Below are positions 1-11,920 of a DNA stretch of 64,000 nucleotides, in pieces. The translations under genes and the position numbers were made by a program. Source of the DNA: Chaetorhynchus papuensis (lineage: Eukaryota > Chordata > Aves > Passeriformes > Rhipiduridae); NCBI GenBank assembly GCA_013396525.1, contig VWYX01000355.1, forward strand, positions 482,625 to 546,624, in the 5' to 3' direction. The notes beneath the pieces are model-generated. The model searched no databases. It was not told where the DNA came from and saw only the letters and a program-made list of their open reading frames with translations. Positions within the stretch are counted from its first letter, which is position 1, and the number at the start of each line of letters is the position of its first letter.

Positions 1-2158
1 TCCAAGTCAAGAGTTAGAAGTGACCATCTTCTTCTGGAAGCAAATTTAACTGCAGATCTGCCACTACCAACATCCCCGTGGGTTTAAGAGAGGTGCTTCT
101 GTCTGCTTTTGCTCACAGCATAGCACATGAAGCCCTCACCCAAAGTAAAATCAGTCACAGTCAGGTACAAGCCCATACCTGTTTTATGGGTAGAATGGCC
201 AAATGTCTGTGACCCAGAGCAGCCCGAGTGCTTCCCTTTACACTCAGCTGTGTTACAACACGAGACTAAAACATGCTCCTGGTTTTTTCCATTCTTGGAC
301 AATGATTCTGGGGAAAACATATACATTCTGAGAACTAATGAGGTTATTTTTTAATGTCATTAAAAGCCACTTGACCAGGACTGAGTGCGTGCTACATAAT
401 GGATCAGAACACTCCTCACAGTAATTCAATTACAACATAAGTCCTTGAGCCTTCTAAAAATAAGGAGTATAATGTAAGGAGAGTGACTATTGGTGAGCAA
501 ACTGCATCCAAGAATGACGTGAATCAGAATCTCAGCTCTAAGATTCTGGGTGGGAGAAGGAGCTCCTTACAGCAATCAACAACTGACTAATGGCACCAGA
601 AAACAGATTTTGTTATTTATTTGTTTATATGTGATTATTTTTATGTCTATTATCCACACATAATACATGAAGGTAAGTAAGAGTTCAGCATTTCTGTATT
701 TCTGAAGTTGTGTACCTGCATCTTGGCTTTTTACATACACTGAAGAGAACCTAGATAACAAAATCCCTGGTAAACATAATCTGTTATGCTCAAACTGCAT
801 TAAACAGCATGGACAGAAAACCATTTTCAATGAGAACAATGTGAAGTAACTCCCACTTGTGAAAAGAATGAAACCTCACAGGATTTTGAGCAGTCGCTTC
901 CATCCCACAAGGCTTTCATGCACTAATACTCATCTTTTCCATTATTATTGATGTTTTAATTTTTTTTTCTTTAAATCTGTGACCTATATAAGTGGTAAGA
1001 AGTAATTATAGAACTGAGCACCAGGCATGAAACAAGCAGCTGAATAATTGCCCAGCTGGGCACACAGATACCCTCTGCTGATCCTTTAAATAACACCCAT
1101 GACACATGAAGAGAAGCTGTGCTGAAGTTTCACTCAGGTTTTCATATTCCTCCATTTAAATTCATGTACAGGATCAGAAACACCAGCACAACGAAAGGAT
1201 TTCTGCATGTTAAAGCACCTCCTCAAGTAAAGTTTAAAGGAGATTAGAAACTCCATTGGATGACTCGATATTCCTGCATTTAGCTGCAGGTAGTTTGGGA
1301 ATGTTTTCCCTAAGTAAAGGTTTTTACCTTGCACATGTACCTGTTTAAAAATTGTCTTCAGCTTTTAGATTTACTGATTGCTGGAACAGGGAACAGAAGC
1401 CATTGCCAAATTATCATTATGGCAACACCTTTCAAGCATAAGGCAAATTTCTTAATACAAACAAATAAGATTTCTTGGCTTTACAGGTAGCAGCAAAATT
1501 ATTTAATTATGCTAATTTCTGGCTGTTTCTCTCATAACCCTGTATCTGTGCTGTAAGAAAAATCCATGTCTGTTCTTCTCCCAGCTCCTGGTTTATACTG
1601 GCAAATTCCAATCTAATTCCAGCCATTGCAGCAGGAAAGAGTTGCCCATATTTTAGAAAGGACCTGGAACCTTCTACCTGAAGACAGGCAAGGCCATCAG
1701 GGCTGTGATGCTGCATGTTCCTCCCCTTAAACAAGCCTGCCACACTGCACCTAAAAAGGCACCTGGAATTAAAGAAATCCAGGCAGGAAGATGGATCTCC
1801 AGAAAATTCCAGCTCATGACAGAAGAGTATGTGCCAATCAACTGATCCTCCCTCTTCACTCCTGATACTACTTATCTTTCTGACCTCATGATCTTTAAAG
1901 GAAAAAACACACTAATGATCAAACTGATACTTCTGCCAGATAAAAGAAACGTTAAAATGCACAAAATTACATCTAAGTTCTTAATTGTAAACAATTTTTC
2001 CTTAAGTATTTGGAAGACATCTCTTCCAAGATCTCAGGCACTGCTTCAGAACCACCTCATTCATTTCTCAAAATCAAAATGGCACCTTGCTGTAACTTAT
2101 TTACAAGGATGAAAGCCTAATTTTTTTAAAATGATATTTTAAATGTAGTTCTATTTAC
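1..2158. other. no gene seen; AC-rich left flank
   Basis: Only short frames without splice support occur here. The + strand is A- and C-rich as in the rest of the left arm, so it is probably intron, 3' untranslated or intergenic sequence at the end of the minus-strand transcript. Confidence 0.5.
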
Positions 2159-2317
2159 CTATAAAAAAGAGATTCTTCTTTCAAACTGGCTTATCACCGC
2201 ACAAAAGAAGTGAGAGGATCTCTCTCCTTCAGTGTTTCTGTTCAAACGCATCCAGGACAGCCAGTTGTGCTCACAGAACACAGCACCCACGGGGAAGAAG
2301 GTCACCTGCCCTGACAG
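2159..2317 (-). CDS. candidate C-terminal exon, unknown protein
   Basis: On the minus strand a plausible acceptor (a pyrimidine-rich stretch ending AATATTCAG) precedes a 52-codon open frame that ends in TAG at 2159-2161. The frame begins LSGQVTFFPVGAVFCEHNWL and later contains HFFCAVISQFERR. It would make a reasonable last coding exon for a minus-strand gene. Its phase-0 start does not match the phase-2 end of the block at 2785-3153, so either an exon between them is missed or one of the two is false. No family recognised. Confidence 0.25.
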   Translation of the reverse strand: MSGQVTFFPVGAVFCEHNWLSWMRLNRNTEGERSSHFFCAVISQFERRISFL

Positions 2318-2784
2318 CTGAATATTTTAAGACCTAGAGAAGAGAATTTGTAGTTTAATGCACCTGTTGAAAGCTGAACTGGCATCAATGTTTCTAGAGA
2401 AGCTACATGCAGGACGGGCACCCAAACATACAGAGGTAATATCCCAGAAAAGCACTACTACACTCCTTTTACACTACTATTCTACACCAAGAAAAAAAAG
2501 TGAAAAAAATTCAGGTTACAAGTCTCTAACATAATGCTGCTTCCCCTCACACTCAATATACTGTTATAGTGTGGCATGTTTTTGCACATCAAAGACACAG
2601 AAATACAGAAATGCCAATCTATAAAGAACACTTGCTTTCAATCAGCAGTTGCAGTGATTAGAATGCTTCCAAAGCGGCTCTAAGTCAAAGTGGAACACTG
2701 ATAAAAGCATCTCTAAATCATTACAAAGAGTTTCACTTCACCAGCCAAGCTGCAAGAGCAGAAAAGTTACCTTCCTACACTTAC

Positions 2785-3153
2785 TGACTGACCAAAGGAC
2801 TGCAGGTTTCTGCTTTCAGCTCCACAACATAGTGGTACATTCTTGAGAGTCTCCACAATCTCACCAATTCATTCCACTCAGAGGCAGGAAGAACCATCAG
2901 CTCCTTCAGGGCTTCTCCCAGAAAGTTCAGCCTCCCCCTGCTTCCCTGCCAGGCCTGGCACAGCCCTTCTGTCAGCACAAACTCCAGGCAGCTCTGGCCT
3001 GGCAGCTGTTTTGCTGGCAAGGGCAGCACCAGAACTCAGAAAATCTTCATGATGAGCCCCAGGGTCGTTAAAGAGTGTGGATTGATGATGTCTTTGGGGG
3101 TAAAGTTGTTGCTGCAGATGATGTGTGCACAGCAAGGGAGGACATCTGCACTA
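2785..3153 (-). CDS. candidate coding exon with in-frame TGA, unknown protein
   Basis: The minus strand shows an acceptor (GCTGACTGCAG) before 3153 and a strong donor (GTAAGTGTAGG) after 2785. The block is 369 bases, an exact multiple of three, with phase 2 at both ends. In that frame it encodes about 122 residues. The first part includes CAHIICSNNFTPKDI and ends near GLIMKIF. A TGA follows at 3036-3038. The same frame then stays open to the donor, with segments such as LEFVLTEGLCQAWQ and ELMVLPASEWNELVRLWRL. Both sides look like a helical, leucine-rich soluble protein. Possible explanations are a sequencing error, a broken gene, a real stop with a chance open frame beyond it, or chance overall. 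A second frame (2878-3135) is also open and weakens the case. I do not recognise the family. Confidence 0.35.
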
Positions 3154-3679
3154 CTGCAGTCAGCTAATTAAATAAATTGGGCTTGCTTCAGCACCTGCAA
3201 AACCAGCAATGAAGAAACCATCCCCACCAGAAACTATGATCTTATACATTGTGCACATGACAATTCCACAATTAGATAACATGGCACAGGCTCTGAGCAT
3301 TCAGATTTCTGATCTGTAAGCAGCTGAAGTTAAGCATCTCTCAGAAAATAAATGCATGAAGTAATTATAGTTATAATTTCCCAGTCTCCACAAAATATGT
3401 GGCGCTAATATCCTGACATGACTCTCAGTTCTGGAAGGTTTAGTGTAAGTGAACAATTTTAGTCTCCCCAAAGCCAGCCAGAAGCTGAAGTTGACAAGTG
3501 AGAGTACTAAACTTCCAGTTTCCATGGAAATGGAATTTGGATCAGTACAAACAGGGATTTCAGAATTTAAAACCCAACGCTCTCCATCTTCCACGCTTTA
3601 CTCCAGTGTTCATTTTCCTGGATAATAAGGGGTCAAGAGAGGCACAAATGCCACACACATTTGTGATCCAGTAACTCAC

Positions 3680-3725
3680 CCTGCCCTGTGGCTCCCCACT
3701 TTCATTTAGAGGTTGCCAGCCCCTT
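3680..3725 (-). CDS. candidate 46-base exon (weak)
   Basis: The minus strand has a strong donor, GGGCAGG followed by GTGAGTTACTGG (3679-3675), and an acceptor ending CTGGTTTAG before 3725. One frame is open, encoding RGWQPLNESGEPQGR after a split first codon. The other two frames are closed. The end phase (0) does not fit the phase-2 start of the block at 2785-3153, so this may be a decoy. Confidence 0.15.
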
Positions 3726-4461
3726 CTAAACCAGGCACCAGAGCCATCAATTCAGCAGCAGCCAGCCAGACGCATTTATAAACATGACAGTATCCCAAAA
3801 CTGTGCATCTGGGAGGACAGACGGGTTCCCAGTTACGTGATGCTAATACACATGAAATAACTGCTTTACAGCCCCACGCTGAACCACCCCAGAACAGGAA
3901 AGTTGTGCCACACAGCACAGTCAGTAACGAAATTCTCATTTTTATTGTTTGTATCACCCAACAGAACTGCATAGCGACAGAACTGTGGGATTTTCCAACT
4001 GTAAATCTTCAGGCAAGAACTAAAAATAATGTGTATTTCATCACCACTAATGCAGTGCTCCTGCAGCAGTGGCTGCCCAGTGCTGCAAGGGAGAATTCCA
4101 ACTTGTTGATTCCAACTGCAAGGGTGCTCACTGGCAGCTAAAACAATTTGCCAATGGTTTTTATGGCTCCTGTTCCTTCTGTTTGGCAAGAGCAGAGGAA
4201 GAGTAATTTTCTGGAAGTATTTACATTGATTTTGCAGCTGATGACAACACTCCATCTGCTCTCAGACACTTCAGTGCCTCTGCCAACTCCTTCCCTAATG
4301 TGGTGCTTTCTCCAAGCTTTGCCAAGGCTCCTCTGCTTCCTGCACTTCTCCACCATGTTTGAAGGGGACATTTCAAGTTGAGATGTGAACACGTAACCCA
4401 TGCCCTAACCCACACATCAGCAAACAGATTTCAAATGAGCTCCCCCTCTTAAGACCATCAC

Positions 4462-4514
4462 CTCCAGAAGCCTGAGGGTGTGGCTGGATGGCATCAACAG
4501 AGCTGGCAAAATCC
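4462..4514 (-). CDS. candidate 53-base exon (weak)
   Basis: The acceptor is very good on the minus strand: a pyrimidine-rich run ending CCTTTTATTTCAG before 4514. The donor, CTGGAG followed by GTGATGG, is moderate. Two frames are open: one gives ILPALLMPSSHTLRLLE, the other DFASSVDAIQPHPQASG. Having two open frames in 53 bases is weak evidence for coding. Neither end phase fits the neighbouring candidate at 3680-3725. Confidence 0.15.
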
Positions 4515-5361
4515 CTGAAATAAAAGGGTCGAGGGCAATGACAAGACGCAGAATTTAAAAAGAACCAAAACTAACTCATTCTTTTAAGAAAAGCCCAAAA
4601 GTACCACGGAAATCAAGATTTTCCCTAGCATTTAAATATGCAACCAAGTAAAGCAATATCCTCTATGGCAAATATTGGCCTACCCCCAAAAAGGACAAAA
4701 TTCCAGATTCTTACGCAGCAAGTGCAATTCTACCCACAAAACTTGTGGTGTAAATCAAAGAGAAGGAAGGATTCAGTTTGTACCTGTTTGTCTGACACCT
4801 TTCATAGAGCTAAACATTAAAAGAAGCAGCAAAAGCAAATAAAGATTTGGAAGCCTGATTTTTTTTTAAACTGTAGGGCATTTATCAAGGCAGAAGCATA
4901 CACAAATAACATGGCTGCAGTCTCCAACTTTTATACTATGATCACACTACCTGGATGCCATGCCTTATCATTCAAGATAAAGTAGTCCTAAAGAATGTAC
5001 GAGCTCATCTTACAGCATCATATAAGTGAAAAATAACCCCCCAGAAGTCACATACAGCACTCTTTTTAAGATGAATCCACCACAGAAAAATGGATTGCAA
5101 GGTCAGAGATTCCTGAAAAGTGACTATGACTTTCAGCAGCTCACAGAAGAATTGTAAGTATTTAAACCTCCAAGAACTGAAATAAAGAGCATCAGCCTGC
5201 TCATCTGTTTCATTTGAAAATAGGAAAGTATGTTAGTGTGAAATGGCATCCCTAAAAAATAATCCCAACAGGGTGAATGCAGGAAATAAATGCTTTAATC
5301 CCTTTTGTATCAGTACATATTTATTAGGCCCTGTCCAGAGATAACCAAGATCTGTGGTGTG

Positions 5362-5397
5362 CAGGTTGGATTCGATACCTAAAGGTTTCTTCTAGCA
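5362..5397 (+). mobile_element. possible CR1 3'-end remnant
   Basis: The short stretch CAGGTTGGATTCGATACC and the following AAAGGTTTCTTCTAGC resemble the sense-strand CR1 3' end (GGTTGGACTTGATGATCTTAAAGGTC...). The copy is very degraded and the terminal octamer repeat is missing. Confidence 0.3.
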
Positions 5398-5984
5398 CAA
5401 CACCTGTTTCAAATTATCTATCCTATTTGCTGACAACCAGAGAAAGGATTATTGTGTTCACAGGCAAATTCTTTCTTCTAACAATTTGCCCTTTTCTTCT
5501 CATTTCACTGACCACGTAAATGGAAGAAAAAAAGCAAATCACAGCATGTGAAAAACAGGCATCAGCCTCGTCCCACTGTTGCAATTTGTCTTTGTTACTT
5601 TAAAAACCCAGGACCACGGTGATAAGCCCAGAAAAAACAATGGATTTGAAATGAGCCTTTTTCTCTTCAAGAAACCCTACAATATGTAAGCAACTTCCTG
5701 CTTCAAGTTACAGGCTCAGAAAGAAACTGACAGCTGAAAAAATTTGGAAGTGACCAACCTCCTGGCATTTAGGCACTGGATTCAGGTTTGCCTTTGTAGC
5801 AAAGAAAAGACCAATTCAGCAGCTACATCAAATACAGCAGCTTGTTTTGGCAACCTCGTTTTTAGGAGATCAGATTTAGCTACTCAGCTTTAATACTCTT
5901 GGTTTTGAATTAACCATCTGTTCTGTAACATTGAGACAGACCTGGTGAAGTGCAGTGACAATCTAAGGGCTCTTGAGGCTAAAA

Positions 5985-6023
5985 CACACACACACAAATA
6001 CATATATATATATATATATATAT
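5985..6023. repeat. (AC)n/(AT)n microsatellite
   Basis: A short AC run is followed by 11 AT units. It keeps two short frames open on either strand as isoleucine-tyrosine repeats that should be ignored. Confidence 0.95.
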
Positions 6024-8705
6024 GCCCACAACATGCAAAAAGAGTCCATCAAAATAATCAACTTTCCCCAAAAGGAAGCTGTAATGTTGATTTTTTTATC
6101 TACTCTGTGGTTCTGTTTCACCCAATTACCAAGAGGAACTCGGGCCAACCCAGCACATCTTTTAATCAATTAACACAAAAAGGGAACAACTCTGAAAGGC
6201 TTTGTAACAAAAAGACTTGCATTTACAACAGCTGTAGGTCAAAGATCTTAATCTAGGTTCTTTTGAGAAGACTGCCAAAAATAAACATGCTTTTCCACTG
6301 TAAATTGTCACTGCAAAGGAAATGCAAAATTCTCCCATGAACATATACAGTTAGAAAAAGCCCCATAGGCAACAATAGGTATTTTTAAAGTATTGCTGTG
6401 AAAGTATGGAAGCTTCTTTTTCTGCTTTCAAGAAGATAGAGGCAAGTACGCAGTTGCTCTGCTATTTAAAGTCCCATCAAAAGAAGACAGGATTTATAAA
6501 TGTTGCTCAACCGGTGAACTTTTAACAAACACTTTAATCAATTGATCCCTTTCAGAGAATCACATCATCAAAAAGCCATTTATTTCAGCAGGCTACCAAC
6601 ACAAATGGCTGAAAGTTGGCCGAAACAAGCTACAGAAACAGGTGACAAGCTCAGAATCCCCAAACCTTCAAACACCATCTATAAAAAAAGCTTCCAGTAA
6701 GACCAGTGCACTTCCATGCAGTATCATCAATACTGTGGTTTGCAGCTGGTACACTGCAGGAGGCTCTCCAAGATCCAGCATGTCCTGCTCCCACATGTGG
6801 TCAGTAATTAGGGCTTACTGGTCCCAGACTGCCACTCCAGTGGCCTCCAGGACCTCCTTACAAGGGCTGCTACAACTGCTTTTACAACAGCTCTGGCCAT
6901 GAGCCTGCACCTAGGTGTAAGGCTGGCAGCACCGAAACACTACGGGGTTTATTTCAACTCTAGAGTATTGCAGCTCCACATCCCAACAGACACAGCCTCT
7001 ACTGCAATTAACTTTCCTATTCCCATCTATTTTCTCCAAAAAAAATTTAAAATCCAATCCAAATTATGTGTTACTCCTGCAGACAACCCCCTGTGCTCAC
7101 TGCACAGCAGCTTCCCATGGCACAGATGATTGTGACTGCAGAGGTGTTTAGCAGTGGCTCAGTTCCAGCTCTGCCTACCTCAGCTGGCACCAGGCCACCG
7201 GCTGCAGAATCAGTGCAATATGTGCATACTCAGAGTCCCGTGCTCAAATTCCTACAGATCATCACTTTTTAGTAAATAAACTAAGGAGCTAAACCATGAG
7301 CTTCTAAGACAAGCCAGCAAGCAGTTACACCAAGTCTTACATTTCAGGAAAGAAGAAATACCAAAATAATTCTCAAGAAACCACCTGAGATAACAAAGTG
7401 ACTCCAAATTTCTACCTAATCTTGATTTAGAAAAGAGAAGTTATCATTAGGGTAGATAACTATCGATGCACATGACTAAACAATCAGCAGGTGATGCCAG
7501 AATACACCACTGCCCTGAGATTTCCCTTTTAACCTTCCCCAACTCAAGGTGTAAGTTCTATTAAATGAGCTTTTAATTTACTGGTTTTTAAATTAGGAAA
7601 CTCAGGATTTTGCAATTCAGGTGCCTGTACATAAAGAACTAAACACATACTGTGACATTCAGGTATTTGCCAAAACTTCTAAGAACTGATGCTGTAGCTG
7701 CTGACTGTTTTTGCACAGGTGACCACTTAGTGAGTTTCCTTTGTGTCCTCACTCCTGCAAAATTTGATTTATCTCTATTCCATTTTTCATTTTCTTCTAT
7801 CAATATTACTTCACCTAGAAGTAAAAAATAGTGAAGAATTAATTAATTTGTCCCTTTTTCATAGTATATCATAGCATTGCTTTATCAGAAAAGAAAAAAA
7901 TCACTTAACTGAAAGGAAGAAAATCAGATTTCCATGAAAAAAGGTACATCAAGCCACCTACTCAACATCAACTATGTAAAAATTATATGACAGTACTTGA
8001 ACCAAAGGGGAACCCTTTCGCTCAACAAATAAAGAGACAGCAGAATGGTTTGATCAAAGATTTTATTTCAAGAAAAAATTCTGGTGATGTAGCACCTAGT
8101 GAAGCACAGGGTATTAATCACTTATTTCCCGTCAACCTCATTAAAAATCTCTTCTTCTGCTCCCACTTCAAAGCTTGCAGCTGAAAGCCTGATTTGTCCT
8201 GTTGGGTCCAGAGTGGGATAGTTCTCTAAATCTCAGAGTTATCACCAGGGAGCGACAGGCTCCTATGTGACACGAGTCCAGACACATAAAGGAACACCCA
8301 CTGTACTATTCCTTCCACAAAGCAAGCTGGTGTGTGAACAAGCAGCACTGAAATCCTGGATTCATTACCAGGCGAGTATTTTTCCCGTATCACCTTACTC
8401 AAGTATGTACATAGACATTCCTACAGAAAAATCTGTATTTTTAATTCCTTGTTAAAGGTCTCATCACGTAAATGCATACATTGTATTCTGAAGTACGTCA
8501 AAGATTTTTTTCTTCTCTTCTTTATCATCTCTAATATTTGCTCTGTTTATAGCTATTTTTTCCAACTCAATAATTCATGGGTAATTTCAATATATTATCA
8601 ATCTGTGACAAGTTTCCCTAAAGCAGTTTGTTTGTCTGCTGCATTCAAGTACAGAATCATTAGATTCCATATAAAAATCCAGCTCCTGGAAAGCTGAGAA
8701 CTTAC

Positions 8706-8765
8706 CCTGCAGTTTAGAGGAAGGTCATAGTAACTTGCCCTCCTCCACCTCTTTAAACAAAGATT
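8706..8765 (-). CDS. candidate 60-base exon (weak)
   Basis: On the minus strand the acceptor (ATTTTCTGGCTGCTGCAG) and donor (CAGG followed by GTAAGTTC) are both good. The 60 bases are open in one frame only, phase 0 at both ends, encoding a basic peptide containing LKRWRRASYYDLPLNC. A 60-base symmetrical exon is plausible. I cannot assign it to a protein. Confidence 0.25.
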
Positions 8766-9002
8766 CTGCAGCAGCCAGAAAATGAGATGCAAAGAAAATC
8801 CTACATGTTCTGCATTTATCCAATACAAGTGCTGTAAAGATAAGCAAAAAAAAGAGGTTTTTTTAAAAAATTACTTACAAGCAAGGATTTATTTACCCCT
8901 CTGGCTTAACTGCTGGCAGTATCAGCAAGGCAATCCCATTACAACTGATGGTGGCTGTGTGGTACGAACACCTCTTAAAGAAAAAGAAAATAAACCAAAA
9001 GA

Positions 9003-9066
9003 CAGAACCCTTCAGGCTGGAAGGAGCTGCTGGAGCCCAGCCTCCTGCTCAAAGCAAGGCCAGTGC
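9003..9066 (-). mobile_element. CR1 LINE fragment (old)
   Basis: The + strand shows CTTCAGGCTGGAAGGAGCTG followed by CCTCCTGCTCAAAGCAAGG, which matches the reverse complement of an older CR1 3' region (pattern: AACCTCCTGCTCAAAGCAGG). The element is therefore on the minus strand. Only about 60 bases are recognisable. Confidence 0.5.
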
Positions 9067-9640
9067 TCCATTCAGACCACATTGCTTTCACCAGCTGGGT
9101 CTGAACACTGACTCAAAGAAGAAGCTTCCCTAGAAAATTAAAGCCTTCTTTACATATGGTCATTTATAATGACATGGTTCAGAGGCCTCCCACTAGCCCT
9201 AAGCCAGTGACAAATCTTAAATCGCTTTCTTTAAATACTTCTACGGTTAATGAAGTTCAGAGCCACTGAATTACTCCAGGTTCCCAAAGCATTCCAAAAG
9301 TTTTTATTAAAATGCAAAAGTATCCCCTATTATTGACGCTGAATTCATTTTTCAGCAAGTTGTGCTCACAAGTGAGTAGATCAACACAGGCAGAGTTGGA
9401 GTCTCAGCTCTGAGGACAACCAGTGTTGACTCAAAGAAAGCAACTGGTTTTCTCCCAGCGTGGGACAAGGTGGAATAAATCAACTTGAATTTCATAGAAA
9501 TAAGCTATGTAAATAAGTTTACACTCCAGTTTTTAATATCAGCTGTCACAATTACTTTGCTGTCCCCTCCATCCAAGACACAACACAAATAAATCAGTTC
9601 CCACAGACAAACCCAAACAAAGACATAAAGGCAAACTTAC

Positions 9641-9707
9641 CTAAGTGATTTGTGTCACAATATTTGTTTGGGGATGATGGTTCACATTGACTCGTACAGA
9701 TCACTCT
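9641..9707 (-). CDS. candidate 67-base exon (weak)
   Basis: The donor is near-perfect on the minus strand (CTTAG followed by GTAAGTTTGCC at 9640-9631). One frame is open for 22 codons, with three cysteines (VICTSQCEPSSPNKYCDTNH). The acceptor would have to be the TAG at 9708-9710, whose upstream region is purine-rich and poor, so only the donor is strong. Confidence 0.18.
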
Positions 9708-10574
9708 CTACCTCACTCTCTGCACACATTTCCAATGCTTCAAATAAGCTTCAGCATTTATTGACTGAGTGTAAAACATCTCACATGAAGACCAACACAT
9801 TAATTCCTACAAACAGCGTATTCTTCATAGCATAAGCTGACAAAGCAACACATTTTTACAGGCCTACATAAATCCATACTTGAAGCTTTTTTTTTCTTCC
9901 TTTTCAAATAAAACCCACATCTGGTAAATGTTAATAGGAAAAAAAAACCCTGAAATTTCCCTAAGAAGAGGCAAATGCAGGCACAAATCACCAATTCCCA
10001 TATAGTCAAGCTCTGCCTCAGGTTCACACACTGTCAAATTGGTGACAATGAGCAAATAGGTACTAGGAGAGCAAACAATATTGTTACAAATTTCAGGACA
10101 CACTTGGCCTTTGCTTTAATGAAATTAAGTCACGTGAACGAAGCACAGAAAGAACATCTCTCAACACATCCACAGGGTCCAGTGTGAATAGAAGAACAGA
10201 CACCATTTGCACCTCAAGAGTGCTAAGAAGTACAAGGTACCCAGACACCCTGATGATGAGCTCAGCACAGAAAAACAGAACCTAAAATTCTTTTTTATAG
10301 AACTGATGGTAAAGAATTTCTCAAAGGATACTCCCATCAATTTGCTACTATATGAATTTAAAAAGAAAAGAAAAAACCAAACCAGTAAAAACTTCTAAAC
10401 TACTACTGCCGATTCTTTACTTCGTGATCTCTTTTGAAGGTCTGTATTAATTCTCAACATCAGGAATAAATCCACTGCAGGAAATCATACTACAAAACCA
10501 CATTTTTTGGGAAAGGACTATGAAAAGGAACTAAGTCAAACTACTCAAGATTTGCCCTGGCTTCAATGTCTTAC

Positions 10575-10633
10575 TTGAATGTCAGGTGCAGTAGAAAGGA
10601 CCCATGTTGGAGCATTATAGTTATTTTCCTTTC
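10575..10633 (-). CDS. candidate 59-base exon, first after the island
   Basis: The minus strand carries an acceptor (GTGCTTGTTGAACTAG) before 10633 and a donor (TTCAA followed by GTAAGACATTG) after 10575. After a split codon one frame reads KENNYNAPTWVLSTAPDIQ, which looks like ordinary protein. A second frame is also open (ERKITIMLQHGSFLLHLTF). The end phase is 0 in the first frame. It is the nearest good pair to the leftward donor at 21.08 kb and would make the first intron about 10.4 kb. No family recognised. Confidence 0.25.
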
Positions 10634-11770
10634 CTAGTTCAACAAGCACAGGACTGACTTTATTAAAACATTGCAGGAGTCAGGAAGACAGGAAGAAGGA
10701 GAAAACAACACAGAGCAAGATGGAAACAGTGGGTATACAGCAAGATTATTTTGAACTTCTATTAGAAGAACACACAAACCCTCCCAGAAAGCTCTGTATG
10801 CTCAAACAGCACTGGAGCACTGGCATTAGAGTTACTATCCTGCAGGAAAACTAACGAAAATATTGCAAGAAAAGATGTTGTAAGGATAGCCAGTGGTTTA
10901 TTTGCCACACAGATCTGTGTACCAACTGCTGGATTGCACCCTTCCCAGCTCCTGGAATCCACAAAGTACAGCAACAATTCACCACTGCCTCCAAAACCAA
11001 TTAGCTTGTAACAAATGTGACTCTTCCAGTCGGCTCTTCTCAAATGTAGATGCTTGATACTTGTCCCTTAGTATTCCATAAGAACACCCTGGTTGACATT
11101 TCCCTTTGCTTGAGCTTCTTGCCAGCAGAGAAGCTGTACCCAGCTATGTGCCTGCTGTTACCCCACTCGAGGTGCCAGGGAAATCAGTTTAACATCCTTC
11201 ACAGGCGCTTCCCTCGGTTATGTGACAGCCACTGCACACACGGCTTCTGTGACTCACAGAGTGGCTCCCAGGTGGCATTGTTTGGCCATCATCACTCCAC
11301 ATCTGTGCCTTTGCCACTCCAGCCTGGCTGAGGAGCATTTCAGGGTGCAAGAAGCTGTCATGTTGCTACACAAGTTAATCGAGAACTTGTTTCAGAGCTG
11401 GACTTCATTACAGGGAGATTATCCTGGGAATGCCAACAGTCTCGCCCCCTCAGGATGGGACATGCACCTACCAGCTGCTGGTTTAAGGCCTAATTATTCA
11501 CCTAGTAGCCATACTTTTTATTTTTTCAGGAAAAAAGCCACTGCTAAGTAGTGGTTGGATGTCCAAAGGAAGTTCACCCTGTAATCTTGTACTAAAGTTT
11601 GAACTCTGAATGAAGCAACTCAGACAGCTCCCCCTGCCAACATTAAAATCAGACCAGAGAGATTCCCATCTGCCTTGCACTTGAAATCCCAGCAACGAAG
11701 AGGCTCAACATTACAGCTACACATTGGGACATCACCACAAGAGATTTAAATATTCTTTTTTTCCATGAGA

Positions 11771-11920
11771 TCTTTGAACACTTCCAGGGATGGGGCATCC
11801 AGAGCTTCTCTGGGCAACCTCTTCGAGTGCCTCACCACCCTCACAGGAAAGAATTTCTTCCTAAAATCCAATCCAAACTTCCTCCCTATCAACTTGAAGC
11901 CATTCCCTCTTCTTCCCTCT
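11771..11920 (-). mobile_element. CR1 LINE fragment
   Basis: The + strand carries ACACTTCCAGGGATGGGGCA, TTCTCTGGGCAACCT, GCCTCACCACCCTCACAGG and GAATTTCTTCCTAA in the order and spacing of the reverse-complemented CR1 3' region. The terminal segment is missing, so this is an internal remnant on the minus strand. It is clear evidence for an avian (or other sauropsid) genome. Confidence 0.9.

Larger units (their letters stand above)
4515..8705. other. intron-like sequence of the left arm
   Basis: Apart from the microsatellite at 6.0 kb and a weak CR1 trace at 5.36 kb I see no supported exon, RNA gene or element. Frames up to about 100 codons exist but depend on simple repeats or lack splice sites. 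Confidence 0.5.

Noticed and set aside
5945..6256. 103-codon frame over the AT repeat
   Set aside because: Much of it is an isoleucine-tyrosine repeat made by (AT)n; no splice or homology support.
8877..8975. Minus-strand exon candidate with an excellent acceptor (TTTTCTTTTTCTTTAAG)
   Set aside because: All three frames hit a stop before the donor at 8876, so it is not coding as drawn; it could only be an untranslated exon.
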